Assembly (NCBI GenBank): GCA_910589415.1
Contig: OU342637.1
Coordinates: 32,332,162-32,396,161 of the forward strand
Direction: 5' to 3'
Source: Malachius bipustulatus
Lineage: Eukaryota > Arthropoda > Insecta > Coleoptera > Melyridae
Length of the DNA stretch: 64,000 nt
A model generated the notes under the pieces. The model had not been told where the DNA came from and did no database searches. It saw nothing but the letters and a program-made list of their open reading frames with translations. Below, piece by piece: positions 33,957 through 44,378 of the stretch (its first letter is position 1; each line of letters opens with the position of its first letter). The translations under genes were made by a program, and so were the position numbers.

Positions 33957-35332
33957 TTACATATTAAAATTTCTAACAGCTTCTTCTTGCCAAGGCACTG
34001 CTCCAGTATCTGAGCAGAAATAATCTTTAAACTCATTACGGACATTTCTCGCTGCATCCATAGATTTATTGCCACTTTGTCTCCCAATACTTCTTATTTG
34101 CTGCAACGAATTTTCCGTTTCCTGGCTTATGTCAGTGTATGAAATTCCATTTTCAGTGGCTAAATAATTGTGAAGAGCCACACAAGCTAGAGTTATTTTT
34201 TCGACTTTTGGTGCACGAAGATTTATAGGATTGAGTAACACTCGAAACCGATTAGCCAAAATACCGAATGCATTTTCTATTACTCTTCTTGCCCTTGATA
34301 GCCGATAATTAAATATTCTTTCACCATGTGACAATCCTCTTTGGGGGTATGGCTTCATTATCACATCTTTATGTGGAAAGGCATCATCTGCAACTATCAC
34401 ATATGGAATTGCCATATCTCTACCTGGTAATGCTTCTGCAGGAGGGAAATACAAAGAATTGCATCCTAAAACCTTAGCTAGGGTAGATTCTCGAAATGCA
34501 CCTCCATCGCTGACTCTCCCGTTAACACCCACATTGACATATATGAATTTATAATTAGCATCAGCTAGAGCTAAAAGAATTATGCTATGACCGCCTTTAT
34601 AGTTATAATAATATGACCCATCGGATCTTGGTGGCCTAAATGAGATGTGTTTGCCAGCCAAAGCACCTAGGCAATGTGGGAATTGCCATAAATTCCAGAA
34701 ATCATGTGATACACTCATCCATTCTTGAACAGTGTTGGGCGTCTGTAAAACAATAATTTCATGTCTCTTATTATTTCTGTAATGAAAGAATAAGAATAGG
34801 TATGTACTTACTTTTATGTATTTATTTCTAAGATGGCGATATAACGAGTCGCAAACAACAGGAATGAATCTTGAAATGCTGCTTTCGTGAACTCTTGTAG
34901 CATACATAAGAGATCTAAAAGATTCTCCAGTTGCCAAAAACCGCAAAGTAATTTGTAGCCTACACATATTGGAGAATAAGAGCATTAAAAAGATGTAAAT
35001 GGTAAAATCATGTTTGAAAGCACGAACCTACTTCTTGCAGAAATTGTTTCTTGCATCATGGATGGCTCCTTTTCAATATCAGTTCTCACCAAGCTAAGCA
35101 GGAAGTTGAACTGATCTTCTGATACCCGTAAATTTTTTTTGTAAGAGTCTACGTCTTCTACTGCCAGTTCTTCATTAACCATTTTTAATATACCAGAGCC
35201 ATTTTCACTCCTTCTTTTCAACCATGGTTTTCTAATCACCTTTTTTCTTACTCTCCTTTTCCTTCTTACATTTATTATCATGGTATTAATAATTATTGCT
35301 GCCCCACTCAATAATAAAGACTCTCTATCCAT
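33957..35332 (-). CDS. Harbinger transposase (DDE_Tnp_4 / HARBI1 family)
   Basis: Cut-and-paste transposase. Three exons on the minus strand: 35028-35332, 34812-34959 and 33957-34742 (phases 2 and 0), 412 residues. Family marks: LQITLRFLATGESFRSLMYA with VHESSISRFIP (helix-turn-helix-like region), HCLGALAGKHISFRPPRSDG, YNYKGGHSIILLALADANYK, VADDAFPHKDVIMKPYP, RRVIENAFGILANRFRVL and LACVALHNYL. Relatives have Asp in the GA(L/I)DGKHI motif; here the codon is GCT, Ala, at about residue 180 (34656-34658). The other catalytic acids (in ADDAF and IENAF) are present. This copy is therefore predicted to be catalytically dead although its frame is intact. Confidence 0.92.
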
Positions 35333-35573
35333 GTTTTAATATTCTCTCTACAGCAATGCAATAAGTTGAAGTTGTAGTTAAAATGGGAAAAATAATCAGA
35401 GTTAACCTAAAATATGCTCGTCAAAAGCCTATGGCTTCCTAAATAAATGACAGAAATTTGGAAGGTTGCAAGCAAACAAATTTTTAGTTCAATTATTTAC
35501 TGTCCTAAATTTAGTATCCTAAAAAATTGACTAAAACTTGTACTAAAAAATGCATCGTTACATATGGGCTTAA

Positions 35574-36528
35574 CTCATCGTTTTGGTCGTTAAAGTCACA
35601 CTAACGTTCATTTTATTTATTTATGAACACACCCCAGTTGTAACGCGTCAATGAATATTTTATAACTTCATTATTACGCAAATACTGGGGTACGTTCATA
35701 ATAAACGCCGTGTGCACACGGCGACGCCCTAACCCTTTCATAATAACATTGGGTAAAGAATTACACCGTTCAGAATGAACGCCGTGTGATCGCACGGTAG
35801 ACAACTTTTCATCCCAAGAAATTATATGGATGAAAAACGCCCGTCATGCGCAGTAGCAAAAACGAGTGGTTTGTGATTTATTAAATATGAAATTATGAAA
35901 TATCATTAGCACAGAATAGACTCTGTGTCGTTAGGTTAGAAATTATTGGAAAATGGAGATGTAGAAAAAGAATCTGATTCAAGTCGATTTAATAATTAAT
36001 TATTGTTTGTTCCACCGTCCGTTTTTGGTTTTAATTAGGTAGGTAGGTAGGTATATATTTGTTACTTGGATAGTTGTTAAAATATACCTAAAATGGAAAA
36101 CATAAAATATAAGCCTAAATACAGAGTCATGCACATTCATCTTCACTATCTTCGAAGTCATAATAAAAATCTGATATATTACCGATTATGATATCGAAGC
36201 TACAATTGCTACCTTTTCAATATTCAGATCAATTTTAATTTCCTGACAGAAAGCTGTTTAGTAGGTATATAAATTAAAATAAATTATAACATCAACATTC
36301 AAGGAAGAACGGGCAATTAATACAAAGACTCGCTTGATTGAAAAAGTATTTATTATTGATTTGTTATTTGTTAATGAAAAAAATTAGGTTATGTACAGTT
36401 GTCGAAAACTTCTCTGAGATCGTTCACTTTAAAACAACACACCCAGGAACGCTCGGTATTCGCCCGGTAGGTTGTTTATCATTCACACGGCGCTTATTAT
36501 GAACGCACTCTTGGATATGTTACATTAC
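35574..36528. repeat. Repeat DNA between the Harbinger and Copia elements
   Basis: Contains opposed copies of CGTTCATAATAARCGCCGTGTG at about 35693-35714 and 36482-36505 (reverse), plus an inner GAACACACCCCAG / CTGGGGTACGTTC pair. This suggests an inverted-repeat element of about 0.8 kb. The same end type occurs at 26318-26375. No gene is seen. Confidence 0.5.
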
Positions 36529-36788
36529 TGTGAGCTGAGTCACACGCAGTGGAGAATAAAATGAATAAACAGTGATAATTGCTTTAGTAGTTTAATTATT
36601 ATTAACAGGACTAATTGATTGACGACAAAGTAAATTCACAAAAACAACTAGGTATGTGTGATAATTGTTGTTCACGTAACATGAGTATCGTACATGAGTG
36701 TAATGGAAAAAGACCATTGACATAAACATGACAGTTGACATTAGTATTATACAGAAGAACAGAACTATACAGAATTGCTATGTCAACA
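36529..36788 (-). repeat. Copia 3' LTR
   Basis: 260 bp, identical to 40881-41140. On the element strand it is preceded by the polypurine tract GAGGGGAAG. Confidence 0.95.
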
Positions 36789-36860
36789 CTTCCCCTCAAT
36801 TCTGCTATTGGTACATTACAAAATTACAAATAAAACTGTACTTATGTTTACCATTTACAA

Positions 36861-39800
36861 TTAACACATTACAACATTTAACTTATTCCTAAAATGTTCA
36901 AATTTTTCTTTCGACAGAGCCTTAGTAAACATGTCACCTATTTGTTCATTTGTACTTATATATTCCAAACAAAATTTTCCTTCATTGAGATGGTCTCGTA
37001 TAAAGTGATGTCTAACATCGATATGTTTGGTTCGCTTAGTTTCTAAAGTACTTGCCATTTTTATACAAGATTGATTATCCTCAAATATCTTAATAGGATA
37101 CACATTGACATTGATTATTTCGCTCAGTAACTGGCTTACAAAAATGCATTCGGTTGCACACGCTGCCAGTGCTATATATTCAGCTTCAGAGCTGGACAAC
37201 GAAACAGTTACCTGTTTCTTGGTTTTCCAAAATATTACATTGTTGTGTAACTTAATTACATAGCCACTAACGCTTTTCCTATCATTTATGTTAGCTGCAA
37301 AATCAGCATCTACATATGCTGTTAAGATATTATCAACATTAGTACTCTTAACATATTTTATGCCATAATCTTGTGTCCGTTTTGCATATCGGATTACAAC
37401 TTTCAAATGTTTCCAATGTTCTTCTGTGAAGCAATTTTGAAACTGACTAAAATAAGTAATAGCAAAACTTAAATCTGGTCTGCTTCCTAGCATTAAATAC
37501 ATTAAATATCCAATGAGTTCCCTATACGGAATATTTTTCTGTGCATATTCACTAGATTTTGATGCTTTTAGATTTAATTTCGGTTGAATGGGTACATTTG
37601 CAGGTTTACATTCCAACATATTAAAAGTTTTCAAAATTTTTCCGATCAATTCCTTCTGATTAATAAAAAGACCTGATTTATCTCTGACAATATTTAAACC
37701 TAAAAATTTAATCCTGTCATTATTTGATAAATCCTTCATTTTGAAATTCTGCATTAATTTCCCCTTGATTTCATTCACCTTATGTAAATTTCCCGAAACT
37801 ATTAACAAATCATCTACATGAACTAATAATAATACATCATCATTATAATACAGACATGGGTCTACTTTTGATCTTTTAAAATCAACTTGAATTAACATTT
37901 CATGCAATTTATCATACCAGCATTTTGGAGATTGTTTGAGTCCATACAAAGACTTATTGAGTTTACATACCTTATCACTAACATTTCCTTTCAAACCTTC
38001 TGGTACATACATAAAAACTGGTTCTTTCAGTTCACCATTTAAAAACGCACATTTGACATCCAGTTGATGAATTTTTAAATCTCTTTCAACTACTAACGAC
38101 AAAAGAATTCGCAATGATACCATTCTTGCTACAGGTGAGTATATTTCCTCGTTCACTTCAGATTGCTGGTATCCGCGAGCTACTAGACGAGCTTTCTTGA
38201 TTGTGTTTCCATTGTGTTCTTTTTCTTTAAAAATCCACCTCGAGTCGATTATTTTTACATTGGTTGGAGTCGGTACCAAGTCCCAAGTATTATTCATCTC
38301 ATGTGCTGCCAATTCTTCTCTGATAGCTTCTTTCCACTCTTTGCCCATTGCTATGGCTTCTGAATAAGTGTCGGGAACTTCCTCAGTCGATATTTCTTCC
38401 ATAGATAATGCATATAGAATCTGATCTACGTTGAGTTCATAATCCTTGAGATGTTCGGGTATTTTTCTTCTTCTTGCATTTCTTTCTGATGTTTCTGGAA
38501 CCTCTTCACTTTCTTCAATCACTTCGATTTCATTTTCTGAAGAATTTTCTACAGAATCTTCCACTTCTTCAATTTCTCCTGGTACTTCAATTTCACTAGC
38601 GTTATCATCTTCCTTCATTTCTTCCACTATTACTCGTACCGTTTTATTCTGCTCATTTTCTTTATAGCTTGTCACAATATTTTTCATATATTGATCTTCA
38701 TTGAATATTACACTTCGAGCGGTAATGATTTTGGATTCAGCAGGATCCCATAACCGGTATCCATTATCAGCATATCCCATCATATACATTTTTCTGGTTC
38801 GAGGATCCAACTTGCTCTTCCTCTGTTCTTTCGGTATATGTGCAAATGCCACACAACCAAAAACTTTCATTTTATGAAGATTAGGTTTTTCACCATACCA
38901 AAGTTCGGCTGGAGTTTTCTTATCTTGTATAGTCGAAGTTTCTAATCTGTTGGTGATATATACAGCTGTTCGCACGGCTTCACCCCAAAATTGTTTTGAC
39001 ATATTGGATTCAAAAATAAGGCACCTTGCTCTTTCCATTAGAGTGCGATTATAACGTTCTGCGATTCCGTTTTGTTCAGGGTTGTAGGGTACTGTATACT
39101 GAATTCGAATACCCTTCTCATTACAAAAGTTCCTGAATTCCTTCGAAGCATATTCCCCTCCATTGTCACATCTTAGTTTTTCCAGTTTGGTGTTGAATTT
39201 AGTTTCCGCCATTGCTACATAGAGCTTGAATTTCCCCAAAACTTCATTTTTACGTTTGATTAGGTAACATACAGCGAAATGTGAATAATTGTCAATAAAT
39301 GTGACGTAATACTTCATACCGTCTTGCGTACTTGGAGTTATAGGTCCACATACATCTGAGGAGACCACTTCTAGTATTCGTGTGGCTTTTCTATCATCTG
39401 GTAGAGAGGTAAATGGAGTTCTGCTCTGTTTACCTTTTATACAAGTTTCACAAAATTTTAATGGATATTTCCAGGAATGTCCCATTCGCCTGTGCCATAA
39501 ATAATCAGTTGTTGAATTTCCAAGATTGGCTTCTCGAATTTGTAAAAAGAAATTTATTTTGTACAAATTTCCATACAAACAACCTTTAGCTGTGACACTT
39601 GAATTTCCTTTAATTTCCACCTGACTGTTCTTGAAGATAACGTGCAAATTATGTTGTTCAAGTTTCTTGACAGACAACAAATTATGAGAAAGATTATCAC
39701 ATACTAATACATTTTCCATGACCACATTGATTCCTTCGTTTGTAGTAACGTGTAGATCACCTTGTTTCCTTGCAGTGATACTTTCACCCACTTTCGCAAT

Positions 39801-40772
39801 ACTAATTCTTTGTTGTACATCTCTGACATTGGTAAGAAACTCTTCATAATATGGTTTCACAAGATGGTTCGTAGCTCCACTATCTATAATGAATGAAATT
39901 TCATTTCGATCTTCACATGGAACTTGTTGATCCAGAAGACTGACGAACGCTATTTCGTCTTTTTCTGATGCTGCCACATTACATTTGTTTCTATTCTTTC
40001 TAGGGCAATTTGCTCTCATGTGGCCCGGTTCATGGCATTGGTGGCATCGGAATGGAAATGCACCTTCATTGTTCCTGTTACCCTGGCTTGGCTTTCCATA
40101 ATTTTGTTTCCCTTTGTTGACATACTTCTTTTGCCAAAACTTCTTTCTGTAGCCTACGAATGCAGCTTCTTCACTTTCCGTTGCATTCTTACTTTGTCTT
40201 GCTTCTTCCATCAGTAATTTGCTTTTTACAAATTCCAAGCTTATTTTACTTTCATCTTGACAAAATAAAATATCAATTGCAGTTGTTACAGCCTGATATG
40301 ACTCCGGCATTGCAGAGAGTAACTGTGTAACAGCTTCACTATCTTGAACGGATCCACCACAATTCTTCAATTCAGAAATTGTTTGTTCGAATTCACAAAA
40401 GAAGTTATTTAGAGGACCTCCTGAGAATTTCATTGTTCTCAGTTTCTTTTGTAATTGGACCTGATTTGCAATTCCCTTCTTTAGATAGATATTTCGTAAT
40501 GTATCCATAATCTGCTTTGCCGTACTCTTTCCCTTTATGGTTTCCAGCACTTTGTCCGATAAGCATTGCACAATTATGCTTCTTGCCTTTATGTCCTTTT
40601 CCTTAAACACCTTCAAAGCCTCTTCCTCATTTGGAGCTTCATTATCAATAGTTAACAGCACATCACTCTGTTCAAGTAGCAACTTGACCTGGAACTCCCA
40701 GTTTGAGAACCCATTTCCATCAAATGCTTTCACATTGAAAACAGAAAAATTTCCTTGCGCTGCTGACGCCAT
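36861..40772 (-). CDS. Copia gag-pol polyprotein, 1303 residues
   Basis: Single uninterrupted frame from ATG 40772 to TAA 36861-36863. Gag (UBN2-type, ALKVFKEKDIKARSIIVQCL region) ends with one zinc knuckle CHQCHEPGHMRANC. Protease has the DSGATNHL active site. Integrase: LWHRRMGH, then FCETCIKGKQ, then core motifs VCGPI...DNYS, LRCDNGGEY and QNGIAERYNRTLMERAR. Reverse transcriptase: DVKCAFLNGELKEPVFMYVP, YGLKQSPKCWY and HVDDLL (YVDD-type catalytic pair). RNase H: DADFAAN, SLSSSEAEYIAL, EDNQSCIKMA and KHIDVRHHFIRD. The oddity is the integrase HHCC motif: only about 8 residues separate the second His from the first Cys, where relatives have roughly 30, so part of the zinc-binding domain is missing in frame. 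Confidence 0.95.
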   Translation of the reverse strand: MASAAQGNFSVFNVKAFDGNGFSNWEFQVKLLLEQSDVLLTIDNEAPNEEEALKVFKEKDIKARSIIVQCLSDKVLETIKGKSTAKQIMDTLRNIYLKKGIANQVQLQKKLRTMKFSGGPLNNFFCEFEQTISELKNCGGSVQDSEAVTQLLSAMPESYQAVTTAIDILFCQDESKISLEFVKSKLLMEEARQSKNATESEEAAFVGYRKKFWQKKYVNKGKQNYGKPSQGNRNNEGAFPFRCHQCHEPGHMRANCPRKNRNKCNVAASEKDEIAFVSLLDQQVPCEDRNEISFIIDSGATNHLVKPYYEEFLTNVRDVQQRISIAKVGESITARKQGDLHVTTNEGINVVMENVLVCDNLSHNLLSVKKLEQHNLHVIFKNSQVEIKGNSSVTAKGCLYGNLYKINFFLQIREANLGNSTTDYLWHRRMGHSWKYPLKFCETCIKGKQSRTPFTSLPDDRKATRILEVVSSDVCGPITPSTQDGMKYYVTFIDNYSHFAVCYLIKRKNEVLGKFKLYVAMAETKFNTKLEKLRCDNGGEYASKEFRNFCNEKGIRIQYTVPYNPEQNGIAERYNRTLMERARCLIFESNMSKQFWGEAVRTAVYITNRLETSTIQDKKTPAELWYGEKPNLHKMKVFGCVAFAHIPKEQRKSKLDPRTRKMYMMGYADNGYRLWDPAESKIITARSVIFNEDQYMKNIVTSYKENEQNKTVRVIVEEMKEDDNASEIEVPGEIEEVEDSVENSSENEIEVIEESEEVPETSERNARRRKIPEHLKDYELNVDQILYALSMEEISTEEVPDTYSEAIAMGKEWKEAIREELAAHEMNNTWDLVPTPTNVKIIDSRWIFKEKEHNGNTIKKARLVARGYQQSEVNEEIYSPVARMVSLRILLSLVVERDLKIHQLDVKCAFLNGELKEPVFMYVPEGLKGNVSDKVCKLNKSLYGLKQSPKCWYDKLHEMLIQVDFKRSKVDPCLYYNDDVLLLVHVDDLLIVSGNLHKVNEIKGKLMQNFKMKDLSNNDRIKFLGLNIVRDKSGLFINQKELIGKILKTFNMLECKPANVPIQPKLNLKASKSSEYAQKNIPYRELIGYLMYLMLGSRPDLSFAITYFSQFQNCFTEEHWKHLKVVIRYAKRTQDYGIKYVKSTNVDNILTAYVDADFAANINDRKSVSGYVIKLHNNVIFWKTKKQVTVSLSSSEAEYIALAACATECIFVSQLLSEIINVNVYPIKIFEDNQSCIKMASTLETKRTKHIDVRHHFIRDHLNEGKFCLEYISTNEQIGDMFTKALSKEKFEHFRNKLNVVMC

Positions 40773-40860
40773 TTTATTATCTTATTCTTCCCTTCCTTTT
40801 TGTTCCAGATAGGTACACCTATTATTCCAATTTATTATATTCACTTTCCAATTGGAAATA

Positions 40861-40880
40861 ATTATCTGGGCCGCATAACC
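40861..40880 (-). promoter_or_regulatory. Copia primer-binding site (initiator-Met half-tRNA type)
   Basis: Immediately inside the 5' LTR the element strand reads GGTTATGCGGCCCAG. Drosophila copia uses GGTTATGGGCCCAG, complementary to the anticodon region of initiator tRNA-Met. Here one extra C is present. Assignment rests on that similarity. Confidence 0.65.
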
Positions 40881-41140
40881 TGTGAGCTGAGTCACACGCA
40901 GTGGAGAATAAAATGAATAAACAGTGATAATTGCTTTAGTAGTTTAATTATTATTAACAGGACTAATTGATTGACGACAAAGTAAATTCACAAAAACAAC
41001 TAGGTATGTGTGATAATTGTTGTTCACGTAACATGAGTATCGTACATGAGTGTAATGGAAAAAGACCATTGACATAAACATGACAGTTGACATTAGTATT
41101 ATACAGAAGAACAGAACTATACAGAATTGCTATGTCAACA
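40881..41140 (-). repeat. Copia 5' LTR
   Basis: 260 bp, identical to the 3' LTR. It ends 383 bp before the Abitram start codon, so it lies in the Abitram promoter region. Confidence 0.95.
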
Positions 41141-41523
41141 ATTACATTGAACCCGCCATTTCCAAGCTGTTCGAGTTTGAACCGTATACTCTACCCTTCC
41201 TGACGTTTTCTAGTCAAAGACTGATGATACTCTTATTATTTGTACCTGCGCAGTGCTCACCCGCACAAAAATTCTAACCTAACCTATAATTTTTACCTCA
41301 GCTAGGCTGCGCTACGTATTTCCATTTCCAATTTCTTATTAATCTGTTAGTTTAGTAATAACGAAAGAAAAAGAAAGTATAATAATGTTACATTTTACAT
41401 TATGGTATGGAAATTGAAAAGTAAGAGGGTTGATTAATTGATAATCAGCTAACTATACCAAGTAATTATCCTTTTATAAAACTAAAAATTATATACAATT
41501 AATTACTAATCACAATCAACACC

Positions 41524-42186
41524 ATGACTGGCGATAACCAAACAACAGGAGTTCCGGAGACTGCTAGTTTGAATCTCGAGACACCCATACCAAGTCTGCT
41601 CTGTTCGATAAGTCCCGAATTCATATTAAAATTCGAACCTTACATCGAGCGATACTTCACCAGAAAGTATTTCAAGCAAGTCAAAAGAGAGGAAGGAAAC
41701 CAAGAAGACAAGCCGATCGTACTGGACACTTGCGTGCTAGTCCACAACAACGGCATGTGCTTGATATTCCTAGCCGACGGCCATACGGTCCTAAAGGAAG
41801 ACAAACAGGTGACCGGTCTCAATTTCAAAGTGAAAAAATTCGTGGACAGATCCAAAAATAGTTTTTCCGGGAAACGCAAAAAGGGGGCCCAGGTTCTCAG
41901 TCCCACTTCCGTGGTGTGTTTCTTGGAATGCGACGACGGTTCGCAGTATCCCGTGCATGCGAATATTCCGTGCAGGTTATTGGAATTTAACGATAGGTTG
42001 GTGGAGGAGCCGTGTTTGGTTAAGGATTTAACCGAGGGGTACATTTGCGTCGTGCAACCGATCAGGGCTGTGAACAATTTCGAAAACGCTGTGAGTGCTG
42101 ATGAATATTTTGGTGCGCTGGATGAGAGGAGCGATGTCGAAATGAGACAACTGAGCGAAGCTGAGCCTGAGAGTGTAGAGAAATGA
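41524..42186 (+). CDS. Abitram: Protein Abitram (Simiate / FAM206A)
   Basis: Small actin-binding and transcription-linked nuclear protein in vertebrates; the function in insects is not well defined. Intronless, 220 residues, ATG 41524, TGA 42184-42186. Family marks: IERYFTRKYFK near the N-terminus (relatives: VDRYFTRWYK), LDTCVLVHNNGMCLIFLADG, FSGKRKKGAQVL (relatives: VSGKFKRGAQFL), and TEGYICVVQP (relatives: TEGYIAVVLP). The protein has a lipoyl-like beta-sandwich arrangement in its family. Poly(A) signals AATAAA follow at about 42204 and 42227. The Copia insertion 383 bp upstream could affect its promoter. Confidence 0.9.
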   Translation: MTGDNQTTGVPETASLNLETPIPSLLCSISPEFILKFEPYIERYFTRKYFKQVKREEGNQEDKPIVLDTCVLVHNNGMCLIFLADGHTVLKEDKQVTGLNFKVKKFVDRSKNSFSGKRKKGAQVLSPTSVVCFLECDDGSQYPVHANIPCRLLEFNDRLVEEPCLVKDLTEGYICVVQPIRAVNNFENAVSADEYFGALDERSDVEMRQLSEAEPESVEK

Positions 42187-42992
42187 TTAACATTTAAATT
42201 ATGAATAAATTGTGTTTTATTTGGTGTTAATAAAAATCGTTTTATTTTTAGAAATATTATTATTTTTATTTCAACATAACCTAACTAGAAATTGACAGTT
42301 GACAAATAATCGATGAGTCGATGACAAAACGTCAAAGGAATTTACTAATTATCACTCGACTCTATTCAACACCACCTGTATTTTGAGTGGGGCTGGAGTT
42401 GGATGTATGACGTGACGTCATTCTACTAATTTTAGCTGTTGAATTCATATTTGTTAGAATAAAACTGAAAACAAGATCGAATAAAAAAAATGCGCATCCT
42501 TTGAGTGCATTAGGCTGAGTTGCTTAACAATCGAGGTCAAAGAGTTGTGCAAACTAGTAGAGGAAAGAAGAAGATTAGGAGACAATAGTTTTTTTTTTAA
42601 TCTCGAGTCTTGCACAAATCGAGTACTCGAACTCTTAATCTCGAGTCTCGCAAAAATCGAGTACTCGAACTCGAAACTTGAATTTCCCACAATCCCACAT
42701 AGCATAGCCTCCAGCCTCCAGCTGCTGGTTCAGTGTGGTTGTGGTTCCTGTTCGCGCCCTTTTCTCTTTTACTTTATGTGCTAATTTTTACTGTATTGTG
42801 TTAATTAATTCTTTTATTAAGCAGTAAGAAAAGGTAGAGGATACAGAATAAAAAATTATAAATTTAATGACATTAGTAAGAAACTCACGAAGTTAATTCC
42901 AGCTGATAAGGAAGTTCAAGTTATTCTTCGATATTCATTTATTTAGAAGGTCCCTAAAATCGGATATATTCAGGATTTTTCTAATCGTTGAA
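42187..42992. other. Abitram 3' end and Rrp1 promoter region
   Basis: About 800 bp, AT-rich, with a 38-bp tandem duplication at 42599-42674 and no gene. Confidence 0.4.
42599..42674. repeat. 38-bp tandem duplication with CTCGAG
   Basis: Two units beginning AATCTCGAGTCT and containing AAATCGAGTACTCGAACTC. Each unit has palindromic CTCGAG and CGAGTACTCG cores. Confidence 0.85.
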
Positions 42993-44378
42993 ATGCCTCC
43001 TAAGCGTAAACGTAACGCAGCTGTGTCTGAATCGGAGGTAAGTCTCACCATCTCCCCTTTTTCTATATGTTACTCTGTACTCACCTTTATGCTTATGCAA
43101 ACGCTATCTTGAGAGATGATTTGACTTTTTACCCCCATTTTGGAGCCTGTAAATGTGACTTTACTGATTCAGCTTGTGATTTACAGAGCAAACCGGAAAC
43201 CAAATCAAACAAAAAAGAACCCAAGGCAACATCATCGAAAGACAAGGCGCCACCAAAAACAAAAGACAAAGAAACCAAAGAACGAGCTTCAAAGCGAAAA
43301 ATCGAGAAGCCAGAAACAATAGAAATAGAAGAACCAAAACCGGCTCGCAAGAACAAGCGAGACTCCCCCATACCGAAGACTGAAACAAAAAACAAAACCA
43401 ACACCGATTGGAACGAAACAGAATACACCTGCACCAAACCGAACGCCAAAGGAGAACAGCACAACCTGAAAATCACTTGCTGGAACGTGGACGGCATCAG
43501 AGCCTGGTTGAAGAAGGACGGCTTGAAAATACTCGAGCACGACGAGCCCGACATTCTGTGTCTCCAGGAAACGAAGTGCTCGGAAACTAAACTCCCGGAT
43601 GAATTGAAGAATATTGAAGGATACAAAGCGTACTGGTGCGGCAGCCAGAAAGACGGCTATGCCGGGGTGGCCGTTTTAACCAAAATCGAGCCGATTAAAG
43701 TCACTTATGGGATAGAGGATGAAGAGCAAGATGAGGACGGCAGGTGCATCGCTGCCGAGTATGAGAAGTTTAATTTAATTTGCACGTACGTGCCGAACGC
43801 GGGCCGGAAATTAGTCACTCTGCCAAAGAGACTCAAGTGGAATGAGTCGTTCAAGTCGTTTGTTAAGAAGTTGGATAAGAAGAAACCGGTTATTGTTTGC
43901 GGCGACATGAACGTCGCACACACTGAGATCGATCTGGCTAACCCGAAAACGAACACCAAGAACGCCGGGTTCACGATCGAAGAGAGAGAAGGGATGACTG
44001 ATTTCTTGGAGTCGGGATTTGTGGATTCGTTCAGGAAGTTCTATCCCGAGAAGAAGGATGTTTACACGTTCTGGACTTATATGTCCTCTGCTAGGGCTCG
44101 CAATGTTGGCTGGTGAGTGTCAGGAAGAAAACTATCATTTTTGTACCATTGCTCGTTTAATTTATTCTGTTAAAATCATGGGAAAACCATAAAGTGTTTC
44201 CTGTAAATTTATGAGAGCCAAACCTCTTCTATCTTTGATTAATTTGTAATTTTGTTGCAGGCGCTTGGATTACTTTTTGGTCTCAAATCGGATAATGGAC
44301 AAGGTTTGTGATAGCGTTGTTTACGATAAGATTTACGGTTCCGATCATTGCCCCATAGCGCTTTTTATTAATATTTAG
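42993..44378 (+). CDS. Rrp1: DNA-(apurinic/apyrimidinic site) endonuclease
   Basis: Base-excision-repair nuclease that cuts 5' of abasic sites (Exo III / APEX1 family), nuclear. Three exons: 42993-43037, 43187-44112 and 44261-44378, with the Trp codon split across the last intron (TG|G); 1089 nt, 362 residues. The first 90 residues are Lys-rich and basic (PPKRKRN, KDKAPPKTKDKETKERAS), like the shorter cousin of the long N-terminus of fly Rrp1. Catalytic motifs: ITCWNVDGIRAW, LQETKC (metal-binding Glu, about residue 142), TYVPNAG, GDMNVAHTEIDL (Asp and Asn, about 255-257), FWTYMSSARARNVGWRLDY and the C-terminal GSDHCPI (Asp-His, about 352). All key residues are present, so the enzyme should be active. 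Confidence 0.95.

Larger units (their letters stand above)
29409..35570. mobile_element. PIF/Harbinger DNA transposon, 6.16 kb, with nested MITEs
   Basis: Terminal inverted repeats of about 68 bp, starting AGCCCATATGTAACGAT on both ends with about one mismatch, are flanked by a 3-bp direct repeat TAA (29406-29408 and 35571-35573). A TAA target duplication is the PIF/Harbinger hallmark. Inside are the two expected genes: a DDE transposase (33957-35332, minus) and a MADF-type DNA-binding protein (32008-33871, plus), arranged convergently. Two TA-flanked MITEs sit inside (31248-31886 and 32309-33057). The 2.6 kb from 29409 to 32007 is otherwise non-coding. Well-preserved ends and frames suggest a fairly recent arrival, but the transposase lacks one catalytic Asp. 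Confidence 0.95.
36529..41140 (-). mobile_element. Copia (Ty1/copia) LTR retrotransposon, intact frame, identical LTRs
   Basis: LTRs at 36529-36788 and 40881-41140 are each 260 bp (TGTGAG...TCAACA in plus orientation) and I find no difference between them. Flanked by the 5-bp duplication ATTAC (36524-36528 and 41141-41145). On the minus strand the order is LTR, primer-binding site, single gag-pol frame, polypurine tract GAGGGGAAG (36789-36797), LTR. Identical LTRs mean a very recent insertion, yet the integrase zinc-binding region is shortened (see CDS). Confidence 0.97.
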
